Positions 26,828 through 34,339 of a DNA stretch of 35,791 nucleotides are shown in pieces. The notes beneath the pieces were generated by a model. That model was not told the DNA's origin, made no database searches, and saw only the letters and a list, made by a program, of their open reading frames with translations. Positions within the stretch are counted from its first letter, which is position 1, and each line of letters opens with the position of its first letter. The stretch is taken from NCBI RefSeq assembly GCF_900111165.1, contig NZ_FOGH01000025.1, forward strand, positions 1-35,791, given 5' to 3'. The DNA comes from Nitrosomonas sp. Nm51. Its GTDB lineage: Bacteria > Pseudomonadota > Gammaproteobacteria > Burkholderiales > Nitrosomonadaceae. Both the position numbers and the translations under genes were made by a program.

Positions 26828-27943
26828 CAGAAAACCTCCTATAACAATTCGTCCGATTGCAAACTGGATTTTGCCCGTCTGGCGTCAGAGATCAAGACGT
26901 GGGGCAGTGAGCTTGGTTTTCAGGCTGTGCGCATCTCTGATGCACAAGCCGACATGTCAGAAGCGGAAGCGGGTATGTTTGCATGGCTTGAAAACGGAAA
27001 TCACGGTGAGATGGATTATATGGCAAAACACGGCATCAAACGTATCCGTCCTGCAGAACTGGTGCCTGGTACGCAGCGGGTTATTGCCGTGCGCATGAAT
27101 TATTATCCGCCGGGCACGGCGGACAGCTGGGCTGTAATCAACCAGGGCGAAAAGGCGTTTATCTCCCGTTATGCGCTTGGACGGGACTATCACAAGGTGC
27201 TGCGTTCGCGCATGCAAAAACTGGCCGAAAAAATTCAGGAGGCGATCGGATCGTTTAATTACCGAGTTTTTTCCGACAGCGCGCCCGTCATGGAAGTTGA
27301 ATGGGCACAGAAATCCGGTCTTGGTTGGCGCGGCAAACATACGTTGCTGCTTTCGCGGCAGGCCGGTTCGTATTTTTTTCTCGGCGAAATCTATACAGAC
27401 CTGTTATTACCAGTCGATGCGCCGATTGGCACCAAAGGAAGTTTTTGCGGCAGTTGCACCAAGTGCATTGATATCTGCCCTACTCAAGCCATTGTCGCGC
27501 CATTTGAAGTGGATGCGCGCCGGTGTATTTCTTACTTGACGATTGAGCTGAAAAGCAGTATTCCCGAATCGCTGCGGCCATTGATCGGCAACCGTATTTA
27601 CGGCTGCGATGACTGTCAACTGGTATGTCCCTGGAACAAGTTTGCACATGTGACCGATGAAGCGGATTTTCATGTGCGCCATGGTCTGGATAATGTCACG
27701 CTGGTGGAATTATTCCAGTGGCATCAGGAAGCGTTCGAAGCCAGGCTTGCGGGCAATCCGATTCGCCGTATCGGTTATCAGCAATGGCTGCGTAATATCG
27801 CGGTGGGGCTTGGCAATGCACCGTATTCCGAGACTATTATAAACGCGCTGCGGGCAAGGCTGGACGATCCGTCCGCCATGGTGCGCGAACATGTGCAGTG
27901 GGCGCTTGCGCAACAGCATATAAAAAAAACCGAAACGGAGTAA
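26813..27943 (+). CDS. queG: Epoxyqueuosine reductase
   Basis: QueG carries out the last step of queuosine tRNA modification, reducing epoxyqueuosine with cobalamin and two [4Fe-4S] clusters. The 376-residue product shows [41 protein letters not shown] and ferredoxin-like cluster motifs [16 protein letters not shown] and [18 protein letters not shown]-like C-terminal segment ([20 protein letters not shown]) completes the protein. ATG 26813 (MDTAQQKTS) is the only suitable start before the first conserved block; its Shine-Dalgarno (GAGTTGGA) is weak. It is divergent from and overlaps tsaE, and its stop codon abuts purT. Confidence 0.95.
   Translation: MDTAQQKTSYNNSSDCKLDFARLASEIKTWGSELGFQAVRISDAQADMSEAEAGMFAWLENGNHGEMDYMAKHGIKRIRPAELVPGTQRVIAVRMNYYPPGTADSWAVINQGEKAFISRYALGRDYHKVLRSRMQKLAEKIQEAIGSFNYRVFSDSAPVMEVEWAQKSGLGWRGKHTLLLSRQAGSYFFLGEIYTDLLLPVDAPIGTKGSFCGSCTKCIDICPTQAIVAPFEVDARRCISYLTIELKSSIPESLRPLIGNRIYGCDDCQLVCPWNKFAHVTDEADFHVRHGLDNVTLVELFQWHQEAFEARLAGNPIRRIGYQQWLRNIAVGLGNAPYSETIINALRARLDDPSAMVREHVQWALAQQHIKKTETE
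26835..26840 (-). promoter_or_regulatory. Shine-Dalgarno that fixes the TTG start of tsaE
   Basis: AGGAGG on the minus strand lies 7 nt upstream of TTG 26827. It falls opposite codons 8-10 of queG. The quality of this site is the main reason to accept the TTG start. Confidence 0.8.
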
Positions 27944-27948
27944 TGATT

Positions 27949-29163
27949 ATGGATCAGGCATTAATACTGGGCACGCCATTGAGCCCGAATGCGACCCGGG
28001 TCATGCTGCTTGGCAGCGGCGAACTGGGCAAGGAAGTAATTATCGCCTTGCAACGGCTGGGCGTTGAAACCATCGCCGTTGATCGGTATGCGAATGCCCC
28101 TGGTCACCAGGTTGCGCATCGCGCGCATGTGATAAACATGGCCGACGATCAGGTGCTGCGCGCGCTGGTTGAACAGGAAAAGCCGCATATCATTGTGCCT
28201 GAAATTGAAGCCATCGCGACTGACATGCTTGCGCAGATTGAACATGACGGGCTGGCAACCGTTATCCCGACTGCGCGTGCCGCACAATTGACGATGAACC
28301 GCGAAGGCATCCGCCGTCTGGCGGCAGAAACCCTGCAGCTGCCCACATCGCCGTATGTGTTTGCCGACAGTTTGGATGAACTCAAGACCGCGATTGACGA
28401 AAATATCGGCTACCCCTGCATCGTCAAGCCCGTCATGTCGTCATCGGGCAAAGGCCAGTCCAAAGTGGATTCCGTTGCAGAAGTCGAGGCAGCATGGCGT
28501 TATGCCGCGAGCGGCGGGCGTGTCGATCAGGGACGGGTGATTGTTGAGGGCGTGATTCAGTTCGACTACGAAATCACGCAATTGACGGTGCGTGCAAGAA
28601 ATGCGGAAAAGGAAACTGTTACGCATTTCTGCGAGCCGATCGGGCATAAGCAGGTGCACGGTGATTATGTCGAAAGCTGGCAGCCTCAGACGATGTCGCC
28701 GATCGCGTTGCAACGCGCACACGACTTTGCAAAAGAAATCACCGGCAATCTCGGTGGGCTTGGTGTCTTTGGTGTGGAGTTGTTCGTAAAGGACGATGCT
28801 GTCTGGTTCAGCGAAGTCAGTCCGCGCCCGCATGATACCGGCCTGGTCACGCTATGCAGTCAGGTCCAGAACGAATTCGAGCTGCACGCGCGCGCCATTC
28901 TGGGCCTGCCGGTCGATGTCACGCTGCAGGCACCCGGCGCCAGCGCTGTAATTTATGGCGGTATGGAAGCAAAAGGCGTTGCGTTTGGAGGAGTGCGGGA
29001 AGCGCTGTACGTGCCGCAAAGCGATTTGCGGCTGTTTGGCAAACCCGAAGCATTCAAACGCCGGCGCATGGGCGTCGCACTTGCAAACGGCAGCGATACC
29101 GATGAAGCCCGCACGCGTGCTAAACTGGCCGCCGGCAAAGTCACGCCCACTATGAATCCATAA
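27949..29163 (+). CDS. purT: Formate-dependent phosphoribosylglycinamide formyltransferase
   Basis: PurT is an ATP-grasp enzyme that uses formate and ATP to formylate GAR in purine synthesis, an alternative to folate-dependent PurN. The 404-residue protein has an N-terminal domain with [13 protein letters not shown], the ATP-grasp segments [14 protein letters not shown] and [14 protein letters not shown], and a Mg-site region [20 protein letters not shown] with HDTGLVT. ATG 27949 is chosen because GGAG (27937-27940) lies 8 nt upstream; ATG 27943, which overlaps the queG stop, is only 2 nt from it. Close packing suggests cotranscription with queG. Confidence 0.95.
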   Translation: MDQALILGTPLSPNATRVMLLGSGELGKEVIIALQRLGVETIAVDRYANAPGHQVAHRAHVINMADDQVLRALVEQEKPHIIVPEIEAIATDMLAQIEHDGLATVIPTARAAQLTMNREGIRRLAAETLQLPTSPYVFADSLDELKTAIDENIGYPCIVKPVMSSSGKGQSKVDSVAEVEAAWRYAASGGRVDQGRVIVEGVIQFDYEITQLTVRARNAEKETVTHFCEPIGHKQVHGDYVESWQPQTMSPIALQRAHDFAKEITGNLGGLGVFGVELFVKDDAVWFSEVSPRPHDTGLVTLCSQVQNEFELHARAILGLPVDVTLQAPGASAVIYGGMEAKGVAFGGVREALYVPQSDLRLFGKPEAFKRRRMGVALANGSDTDEARTRAKLAAGKVTPTMNP

Positions 29164-29192
29164 ACCAAAAACAGATCAACAGGAAGCAGATA

Positions 29193-30089
29193 ATGAATAT
29201 TGCACAACTCAGCGCCGAGCACGGCATCGCAGGATCAGTTGAATTTATCGAAGGCGACGGGGGATTGACCATGATCCGGATCAGCACGCCCAAAGCCAAT
29301 GCGCTCATTTCCATACACGCCGGGCAGGTGTTGTCGTATCAGCCCGCAGGTCAAGAGGATTTGTTGTTTTTAAGCGCCAGGGCTTATTATCAGGATGGCA
29401 AGGCGATTAAAGGCGGCGTGCCGATTTGCTGGCCGTGGTTCGGACCTGATCCGGAAGGCAGGGGGCGTCCGGGCCATGGCTTTGTGCGCAATCGTGTCTG
29501 GAATGTGATCAATACGCAAGCCCTTACGAATGACGCTGTCAAAGTGACGCTCGGATTGTCGGATACGTCTGAGACCATGGACATCTGGCCGCATGCATTC
29601 AGGCTGACCCAGGAAATCGTCATCGGAGATTCGCTCAACCTGACGTTGATTACACGTAATACCGGTGCCGACTTATTCAGCATCACTCAAGGATTTCATA
29701 CGTATTTTAATATCGGCGACATCAGCCAAACCAGCGTGCTCGGACTGCAGAATTGTCCCTATATCGACAAGATCGATAACAGCATAGAAAAAAAGCAGGC
29801 GGGCGAAGTCACCATCGCTGCCGAAGTCGACCGCATTTATCGGCATGTCAGTAACACCCTGATCATCGACGACAAAGCGCTTGACCGCTGTATCCAGATT
29901 CTTTCGCAAGGGAACAAAACCGCCGTGGTGTGGAATCCCTGGGAAAAAATTTCAAAAGAAATGGCCGATCTTGAAGACGCCGACTACCGCCGGTTTATTT
30001 GCGTTGAAGCCACGAATGCGGCCAATGACGTAATCGGGATTGCGCCGGGAGAAGAATTCAGACTGCTGGCGGATTATCGGGTAATGTAA
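29193..30089 (+). CDS. D-hexose-6-phosphate mutarotase-like protein (YeaD family)
   Basis: The 298-residue product is a galactose-mutarotase-fold protein. Family blocks are LFLSARAYYQDGKAIKGGVP, ICWPWFG, GHGFVRNRVW, TQGFHTYFNIGD (catalytic histidine region), VVWNPWEK and FICVEATNAAND with the conserved glutamate. The family interconverts alpha and beta anomers of hexose 6-phosphates in the cytoplasm. A GGAAG Shine-Dalgarno precedes ATG 29193, and the gene lies 29 bp after purT. Substrate is inferred from family only. Confidence 0.87.
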   Translation: MNIAQLSAEHGIAGSVEFIEGDGGLTMIRISTPKANALISIHAGQVLSYQPAGQEDLLFLSARAYYQDGKAIKGGVPICWPWFGPDPEGRGRPGHGFVRNRVWNVINTQALTNDAVKVTLGLSDTSETMDIWPHAFRLTQEIVIGDSLNLTLITRNTGADLFSITQGFHTYFNIGDISQTSVLGLQNCPYIDKIDNSIEKKQAGEVTIAAEVDRIYRHVSNTLIIDDKALDRCIQILSQGNKTAVVWNPWEKISKEMADLEDADYRRFICVEATNAANDVIGIAPGEEFRLLADYRVM

Positions 30090-30508
30090 AAGACTCCGGG
30101 CAATAGCGGAATTATCAGATGAAAGAAGTAAGGCATAAGTGAAAAGGACAATTTACACAGGCAACTGATTGTTGAAAATGACGCTGATGTGTTTGCTGGT
30201 GAAGAGTTCGGTGATTTGGAACTGACGGGATTTATAAAAACAATAAGGCAGTACGGAAATTTTTCCACTATTTTCTGGGTCCGTAAATTAAACTGCGTAA
30301 TTATTGGTTAAACATAGCCGGTCAGACAATCTGCGGAGTTAATCATAAACCGCTTCAAAGCGACCTAAAGCAGTCACTGAATTCTGATTGTATCGCGACG
30401 CTTGATTTTATTGCCGTTTTCATATTCAGGTGTCGTTTTTTCTTACGGCTTACTTGCAGGAAAAATTTTTGTTTTATTATATTATTGATTTTTATAGTTA
30501 AATTAAAT
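30090..30508. other. Gene-free spacer before the first PEP-CTERM gene
   Basis: This is the upstream part of a 505-bp gap. A 60-codon open stretch without a start codon (30132-30311) may be a gene remnant, but I cannot match it. Short inverted pairs occur (CGCTT/AAGCG at 30351-30362; GCCGT/ACGGC at 30413-30449). The second lies 61-97 bp before the sigma-54 promoter and could belong to an activator site. No tRNA or terminator is evident. Confidence 0.5.
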
Positions 30509-30524
30509 AGGCATGGTTTTTGCT
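30509..30524 (+). promoter_or_regulatory. Sigma-54 (RpoN) -24/-12 promoter
   Basis: AGGCATGGTTTTTGCT has GG at 30510-30511 and GC at 30522-30523 with exactly 10 nt between them, and matches the TGGCAYG-N4-TTGC consensus well. Transcription would start near 30535, giving a 5' leader of about 60 nt for the PEP-CTERM gene at 30595. Sigma-54 control of PEP-CTERM genes fits the known link to PrsK/PrsR and RpoN. Confidence 0.75.
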
Positions 30525-30531
30525 TAGGTTT

Positions 30532-30550
30532 GATTGTACTTTGTACGATC
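30532..30550 (+). repeat. 8-bp inverted repeat at the predicted transcription start
   Basis: GATTGTAC (30532-30539) and GTACGATC (30543-30550) pair around a TTT loop; one position is a G-U pair in RNA. It overlaps the transcription start predicted from the sigma-54 element, and would give the mRNA a 5' hairpin or serve as an operator. Confidence 0.5.
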
Positions 30551-30594
30551 AGTAAAACTGAATTTTTAAAACTATAAAAAGAGGTAATATAATT

Positions 30595-31344
30595 ATGAAA
30601 AAAACAACTAAAAGTGCCCTGGCGTCAATACCATTGTTATTGAGTTCTTCATTTGCTTCAGCTGTACTTGTAGATTCGGAATTATCGCTGGTTATTGATA
30701 TTTCAGGCAGTGTAGATACCAGTGAATACAATCTGATGATGGATGGCTATGCCAATGCCTTCCGTGATTCTGCAGTTCAAAGCAATATTCTCAATGGCAC
30801 GCATGGCGCAATTGCCGTAAACGCGGTATTTTTTGCATCAAGTGCGTTTACCACCAGTCTGGATTCCTACACCTTGTTGAATTCTGTCGCCAGTATAAAC
30901 GCGTTTGCCGATACGCTTGATAACTTTGCCCGTCCCGGTAATGGACTAACAGACATTTTTGACGGTATGAATAAGTCAAGCAGTACGTTACTTGCAGATA
31001 ACGGTTTTGAAAGCACCAATCTGATCATGGATGTTTCGGGAGACGGTACTTCAAATGCATTCTCCACCCAGGCTGCACGCAATGCGGCGGAAGCAGCAGG
31101 GATTACCGTGAACGGCATCACGATTGGATCAACCAGTATCAATACTTTCTACAACAACAATGTAATTACCAGTAATGGCTTTTCATTGCATGCAACCGAT
31201 TTTACAGCTTTTGAAGCTGGCGTTAAGCAAAAACTGCGGATCGAAACACAAACGAACCCAGTATCAGAGCCCGCTTCACTGGCGCTTTTCACTTTGGGAT
31301 TACTTTCAATCGCGGCTTTGCGTCGCAACCGTGGTGAAGGGTAA
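30595..31344 (+). CDS. PEP-CTERM surface protein with a DUF1194 (VWA-like) domain
   Basis: The 249-residue product has a signal peptide (MKKTTKSALASIPLLLSSSF, cleaved near ASA/V), a von Willebrand A-like DUF1194 domain (about 25-215) with a MIDAS DxSxS motif (DISGS) and a second VSGDGTSN block, and a C-terminal PEP-CTERM tail: VSEPASL, a hydrophobic helix, and LRRNRGEG. PEP-CTERM proteins are exported, cleaved by an exosortase and placed at the cell surface or in the exopolysaccharide matrix. The motif here is SEP rather than PEP. No exosortase gene is in this window. A sigma-54 promoter precedes it, an AAAGAGGT Shine-Dalgarno precedes the ATG, and a terminator-like hairpin follows. Confidence 0.9.
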   Translation: MKKTTKSALASIPLLLSSSFASAVLVDSELSLVIDISGSVDTSEYNLMMDGYANAFRDSAVQSNILNGTHGAIAVNAVFFASSAFTTSLDSYTLLNSVASINAFADTLDNFARPGNGLTDIFDGMNKSSSTLLADNGFESTNLIMDVSGDGTSNAFSTQAARNAAEAAGITVNGITIGSTSINTFYNNNVITSNGFSLHATDFTAFEAGVKQKLRIETQTNPVSEPASLALFTLGLLSIAALRRNRGEG

Positions 31345-31361
31345 TTACACGGTTGGCTGAT

Positions 31362-31394
31362 AATGTGCGGAGGTAGATCCTGGTTTCGCACATT
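31362..31394 (+). terminator. Hairpin after the DUF1194 PEP-CTERM gene
   Basis: AATGTGCG (31362-31369) and CGCACATT (31387-31394) are perfect 8-bp arms with a 17-nt loop, 18 bp after the stop codon. A T-rich stretch (CTATATTTCAATTTT) follows. It is probably the transcript end. Confidence 0.6.
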
Positions 31395-31416
31395 CTATAT
31401 TTCAATTTTGTAATAA

Positions 31417-31457
31417 CGGGGGTGCATGTTTATTTTCTGATAAAGATGCAGCCCCCG
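31417..31457. repeat. Strong GC-rich hairpin at the left edge of the transposase remnant
   Basis: CGGGGGTGCA (31417-31426) pairs with TGCAGCCCCCG (31447-31457) with a single bulged G, around a 20-nt AT-rich loop. No T-run follows. It could be a second terminator or part of the end of a decayed insertion sequence. Confidence 0.5.
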
Positions 31458-31980
31458 AATTGTTATGCGCTTGCCTGTTAACGCTAACCATTTTCAGATG
31501 CAAACAGTGCCGATCAGCATTCGCCGCCTGTGTTTGTTTTGCAGGAAGTGCGGCTAACGGTTCGGATAAAGCGATTCCAATCAACGCAGGCTGTCCGGCT
31601 CGGAGAGTTTGTGGTCTCCCGTCTCGATCAGGATTGTGCGTGTATCGGGGCCTTGGATGATTTCATCAATCCAAAAATCGGCAAAAAGATTTTCGGTTGC
31701 GCGTCGTTCTTTGACCACGCTGTATTTACCACCGATCTTGATCTGTCCATCGAGCAGATCATCGAATACTATGGCGATCGCTGGAAAATCGGGGCCGGTT
31801 TCAAAGAGATCAAGCAGGAAGCCGGCAGCATAAAAAGCCAAACCCGTACGCCACATGCCGTTATGAATCACTTCAACTTCTGCATAATGGCCGCCATAGG
31901 GAAAAAGGGAAGCTTCGAAAAGAAGTGGGAATCTATGCGCCGCATCTATCATTTTTCTAGGTGATGGTGCAATATGCACC
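31421..31980. mobile_element. Probable decayed insertion sequence (IS4-like) with 10-bp imperfect ends
   Basis: The interval contains the transposase remnant and is bounded by GGTGCATGTT (31421-31430) and AATATGCACC (31971-31980), which are inverted repeats at nine of ten positions. The right end is itself inside a perfect hairpin GGTGCA-ATA-TGCACC (31966-31980). At about 560 bp it is too short for a complete element. I found no clear target-site duplication, so the boundaries are tentative. Confidence 0.4.
31488..31964 (+). pseudogene. Transposase remnant (DDE, IS4-like C-terminal part)
   Basis: The frame is open from 31488 to the TGA at 31962-31964, with no good start; GTG 31530 is the first. 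It carries the C-terminal signature of a DDE transposase: FTTDLDLSIEQIIEYYGDRW, then KIGAGFKEIKQEAGSIKSQ and HAVMNHFNFCIMAA, which contains the Y-(2)-R-type and catalytic glutamate (E in FKEIKQE) region. The catalytic aspartate-bearing N-terminal half is missing. After FCIMAAIG the sequence departs from the expected transposase end (GKKGSFEKKWESMRR), which suggests a frameshift or deletion. It cannot encode an active enzyme. Confidence 0.75.
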
Positions 31981-31996
31981 AAAAATCTGACTTATT

Positions 31997-32192
31997 TTGG
32001 AGGGTTCCTGTTGTCAACAAAAAAGTGAAATCAATCAGAGCATCTGCTCATCTGCTATTTTGCCGAAAAATCGTCATGCTCAATTGGTATCGTTAGCGGG
32101 CTCTAATGATGTTTCTGCTTCTGAAACGCTCGCACTACTCTTCGCAGGTAAATCGCCCAATTTTATCTCAGAGACTGATTGACAGATAAAAT
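31997..32192 (+). other. Short unassigned open stretch ending in a 9-bp hairpin
   Basis: A 61-codon frame (31997-32182, TTG start) ends in AQLVSLAGSNDVSASETLAL and then ISETD. I do not recognise it, and it may be the tail of a gene cut by the neighbouring insertion sequence. A perfect inverted repeat, ATTTTATCT (32160-32168) and AGATAAAAT (32184-32192) with a 15-nt loop, spans the stop codon and may be its terminator. Coding is doubtful. Confidence 0.3.
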
Positions 32193-32288
32193 TCGCTGAA
32201 CAATTACGCGATTGGCAACAAATAAGTCAAACGGTTAAACTGTATAACATGTTTTTGTAACTGATACTTTTCCTGGAGCGCGAAAATT

Positions 32289-32669
32289 ATGGTACAAGTT
32301 TATGGAATCAATCATGTTGCACTGGACGTCAACGACCTGGAAAAAGCCATTGCGTTTTACAAAGATATATTGGGCGTAAACGTTATGAAACGGAGCGGCA
32401 AGGCAGCGATGCTGGATTTGAACGGACGGTTTGACTTTCTGGCGTTATTCGAGGATTCATCCATTAATCCGGATACGCCGAAGGACGGCCACTGGGGTGT
32501 TGTGGTGGATGACCTTGAAGCCGTTCGCGAGCGCGCCGAAAAATGGGATCTCAAGTTTTATCCTGATTTTGAGTGCGATTTCAGAGACCCATTTGGTTAT
32601 CGGGTGCAAATAATTCGTCAGGCTGATGTCAGTAAGCAGCCAACGCCTTATGATCCTGAAAAATTCTGA
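32289..32669 (+). CDS. VOC-family (glyoxalase/dioxygenase fold) protein
   Basis: The 126-residue protein has one vicinal oxygen chelate domain made of two beta-alpha-beta3 units: YGINHVALDVNDLEKAIAFY near the N-terminus and HWGVVVDDLEAVRERAEKW in the second half, then DFRDPFGYRVQIIRQ. Histidines in INHVAL and GHWGVVV are in the usual metal-ligand positions. Its substrate cannot be read from the sequence: lactoylglutathione lyase, antibiotic resistance and dioxygenase proteins share this fold. A CTGGAGCG Shine-Dalgarno stands about 8 nt before the ATG. It is isolated, with 517 bp of non-coding sequence after it. Confidence 0.85.
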   Translation: MVQVYGINHVALDVNDLEKAIAFYKDILGVNVMKRSGKAAMLDLNGRFDFLALFEDSSINPDTPKDGHWGVVVDDLEAVRERAEKWDLKFYPDFECDFRDPFGYRVQIIRQADVSKQPTPYDPEKF

Positions 32670-33186
32670 GCAGACGGGCGGTAATTTTTTTGGTGTAATG
32701 ACCATTATTTGTAACATCAAATCGCACTGCTGTTCTGTTAATTGCCATACAAGAAGAGGCCTGATTTAACCGGAATTGTTACTATAAATTTCAATACGCT
32801 ATTGAATAATAAAACCATGATCCATTGTTGCAATCCTACTTGATTGTCTGCTGGTTTGGTGGAACAGGATTGCCGGGTTTGATCGAAACGATGAAAACCC
32901 GCAGTGATTATTCGGTCTTATCCTCTGTAATTAGCCAGTCCTGAGTCCGCCCAAACTGTATTACTGAAATAAAATGACTCATGTTAAATTTTCGCGGCGC
33001 AATTTTTAGGTTTTCTTTACCGCTATATTGCTTTGCGCCTGACAACTAACACATGGGCTGTGTAGGGAGAGTTCAAGTTCTGCCTACATACATGGAGTCA
33101 GATTCGGTTGGCGTGGAGAATTAGGTAAAATTTAATTTTGGTATCAAGGTGTTTGCTTTAAGAAACATCACAGGATCGAATGACTG
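32670..33186. other. Gene-free 517-bp spacer with two hairpins
   Basis: No ORF, tRNA or clear promoter is seen. There are two structured elements. CGGGTTT-G-ATCG-AAA-CGAT-GA-AAACCCG (32874-32901) is a two-tier perfect hairpin. TGTAGGGAGA (33061-33070) pairs with TCTGCCTACA (33079-33088), with one mismatch, around an 8-nt loop. Neither is followed by a T-run. The second lies about 100 bp before the next gene and could be in its leader. Confidence 0.5.
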
Positions 33187-33990
33187 ATGGCTGCATTTAC
33201 TCAATCGACGGCAAAGATTGCTTGCTGGAATCTGGCGGGTTATCACGGTTTGACCGATGACCGGCTTGACAGGCAGGCTGAGGGGCTTGGGCTGCTGGAC
33301 GCGGAAGTAGTGGTTTTAGTGGAAATCAACCCCGAGAGCGCTCTGCAATATCTGCGGCAACGGCTATTGAAAAAGGGTATCGATTACCATGCTTCGATCA
33401 TTCCGCAAACCAGCAGGTTAAAAATCGGGTTTCTGTATAAAGATGGCGTGGTTGTCGATAATCCCCGTTTGCTGGATGGATCTGATTTGGGTGTTTCCGA
33501 TAAACGTAAAGCTTATATAGCCAATGTAACAATTGGAAAATTTGATTTTCAGTTAATTGCTGTGCATCTGAAGTCGGGGCGCGGCAAGGCAGAGCAGCAG
33601 TTCAGGGATGACCAGTGCAAAATCATCGGCGCGTATATCACACGGCAGCGTGCAGCCAGCAGGGAAGACATTTTGCTTCTGGGCGACTTTAATATGATTC
33701 CTGGTCAGGATGTATCTAATTTTCACCACCTTGGCGGTGATGATCTCATGGATTTTATATCCTCATGGGATTCGCAGGATGGAATTTCACACATCCTGCC
33801 CAAAGGAAGAGCGAATTTACTGGATGGATTTGCTATAAGTCGAAATTTCAGCACTGAATATATCCGTGGAAGTCTTCGTGTTTTTCCCATGCACTGGGCA
33901 ATGGATATTGGTCGGGAAGCTTTTAGAGCAGATGTGTCGGATCATCTGCCTTTTGTGGCCAGCTTCAGGATTGACCGTTCACGGGATTAA
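33187..33990 (+). CDS. Endonuclease/exonuclease/phosphatase-family protein
   Basis: The 267-residue product has the EEP-superfamily core of DNase I, exonuclease III and inositol phosphatases. The motifs are CWNLAGY (the N of the first metal site), VVVLVEINPE (catalytic glutamate), LIAVHLKSGRGKAE (histidine), ILLLGDFNMIPG (D and N) and VSDHLPFVASF (final D-H). All catalytic residues are in place, so it should be active on a phosphodiester or phosphomonoester. There is no signal peptide. Substrate is unknown. The Shine-Dalgarno is weak (ACAGGA). Confidence 0.85.
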   Translation: MAAFTQSTAKIACWNLAGYHGLTDDRLDRQAEGLGLLDAEVVVLVEINPESALQYLRQRLLKKGIDYHASIIPQTSRLKIGFLYKDGVVVDNPRLLDGSDLGVSDKRKAYIANVTIGKFDFQLIAVHLKSGRGKAEQQFRDDQCKIIGAYITRQRAASREDILLLGDFNMIPGQDVSNFHHLGGDDLMDFISSWDSQDGISHILPKGRANLLDGFAISRNFSTEYIRGSLRVFPMHWAMDIGREAFRADVSDHLPFVASFRIDRSRD

Positions 33991-34191
33991 GCGGTCTGGC
34001 AGTCGGAACCATCAACAAAAGTTTTCAGATACCCGAAAAAACGTCAAGGCGTTTTGCATGTTTTTGTATTGATCAAGCAAGCTATTATCATTTCAATACC
34101 GGGATGATGGCGAATCAACGTTTGAGTTTGTTGACCGGTAGTGGCTCAATCCCAGCTTAAGCTTTTTACATAATTTTGATCACAAATTCGC
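33991..34191. other. Gene-free part of the spacer before the second PEP-CTERM gene
   Basis: No gene is visible in this part of the 349-bp gap. It contains TTGATCAAG and TTTTGATCACAAA elements of partial symmetry, and leads into the inverted repeat and sigma-54 promoter described separately. Confidence 0.5.
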
Positions 34192-34218
34192 GATAATGTC
34201 AAGATTTCTTACATTATC
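34192..34218. promoter_or_regulatory. Candidate activator (enhancer) site, 8-bp-armed inverted repeat
   Basis: GATAATGT (34192-34199) and ACATTATC (34211-34218) are perfect inverted arms. The centre also has AAGA-TT-TCTT (34201-34210), so nearly the whole 27 bp is symmetric. It lies 60-86 bp upstream of the -24 GG of the sigma-54 promoter, a usual position for a bacterial enhancer-binding protein. Binding by a PrsR-like regulator is inference. Confidence 0.5.
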
Positions 34219-34275
34219 CTCAATATAATTGTACGGCCTAAAAATTATCTATTGTTTATCAATAATATAGCTTTG

Positions 34276-34292
34276 TTGGCATAATACTTGCT
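34276..34292 (+). promoter_or_regulatory. Sigma-54 (RpoN) -24/-12 promoter
   Basis: TTGGCATAATACTTGCT has GG at 34278-34279 and GC at 34290-34291 with 10 nt between, an almost exact TTGGCAY-N5-TTGCT match. The predicted start is near 34302, leaving a leader of about 38 nt before ATG 34340. Confidence 0.85.
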
Positions 34293-34294
34293 TT

Positions 34295-34326
34295 ATAAGT
34301 AATAAATACTTATGTGTATATACACA
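34295..34326 (+). repeat. Inverted repeat and perfect palindrome in the mRNA leader
   Basis: ATAAGTA (34295-34301) and TACTTAT (34307-34313) form a 7-bp hairpin with an ATAAA loop at the predicted transcription start. It is joined by one shared base to TGTGTATATACACA (34313-34326), a perfect 14-bp palindrome that ends at the AAGGAAGA Shine-Dalgarno. These could be a repressor operator or control access to the ribosome-binding site. Confidence 0.55.
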
Positions 34327-34339
34327 AGGAAGATTTATT

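Noticed and set aside
30132..30311. 60-codon open stretch in the spacer before the first PEP-CTERM gene
   Set aside because: There is no start codon early in the frame and no recognised similarity; it is at most a remnant.
31581..31982. 133-codon ORF on the minus strand over the transposase remnant
   Set aside because: It is the antisense of a recognisable transposase segment; the plus-strand frame carries the family motifs.
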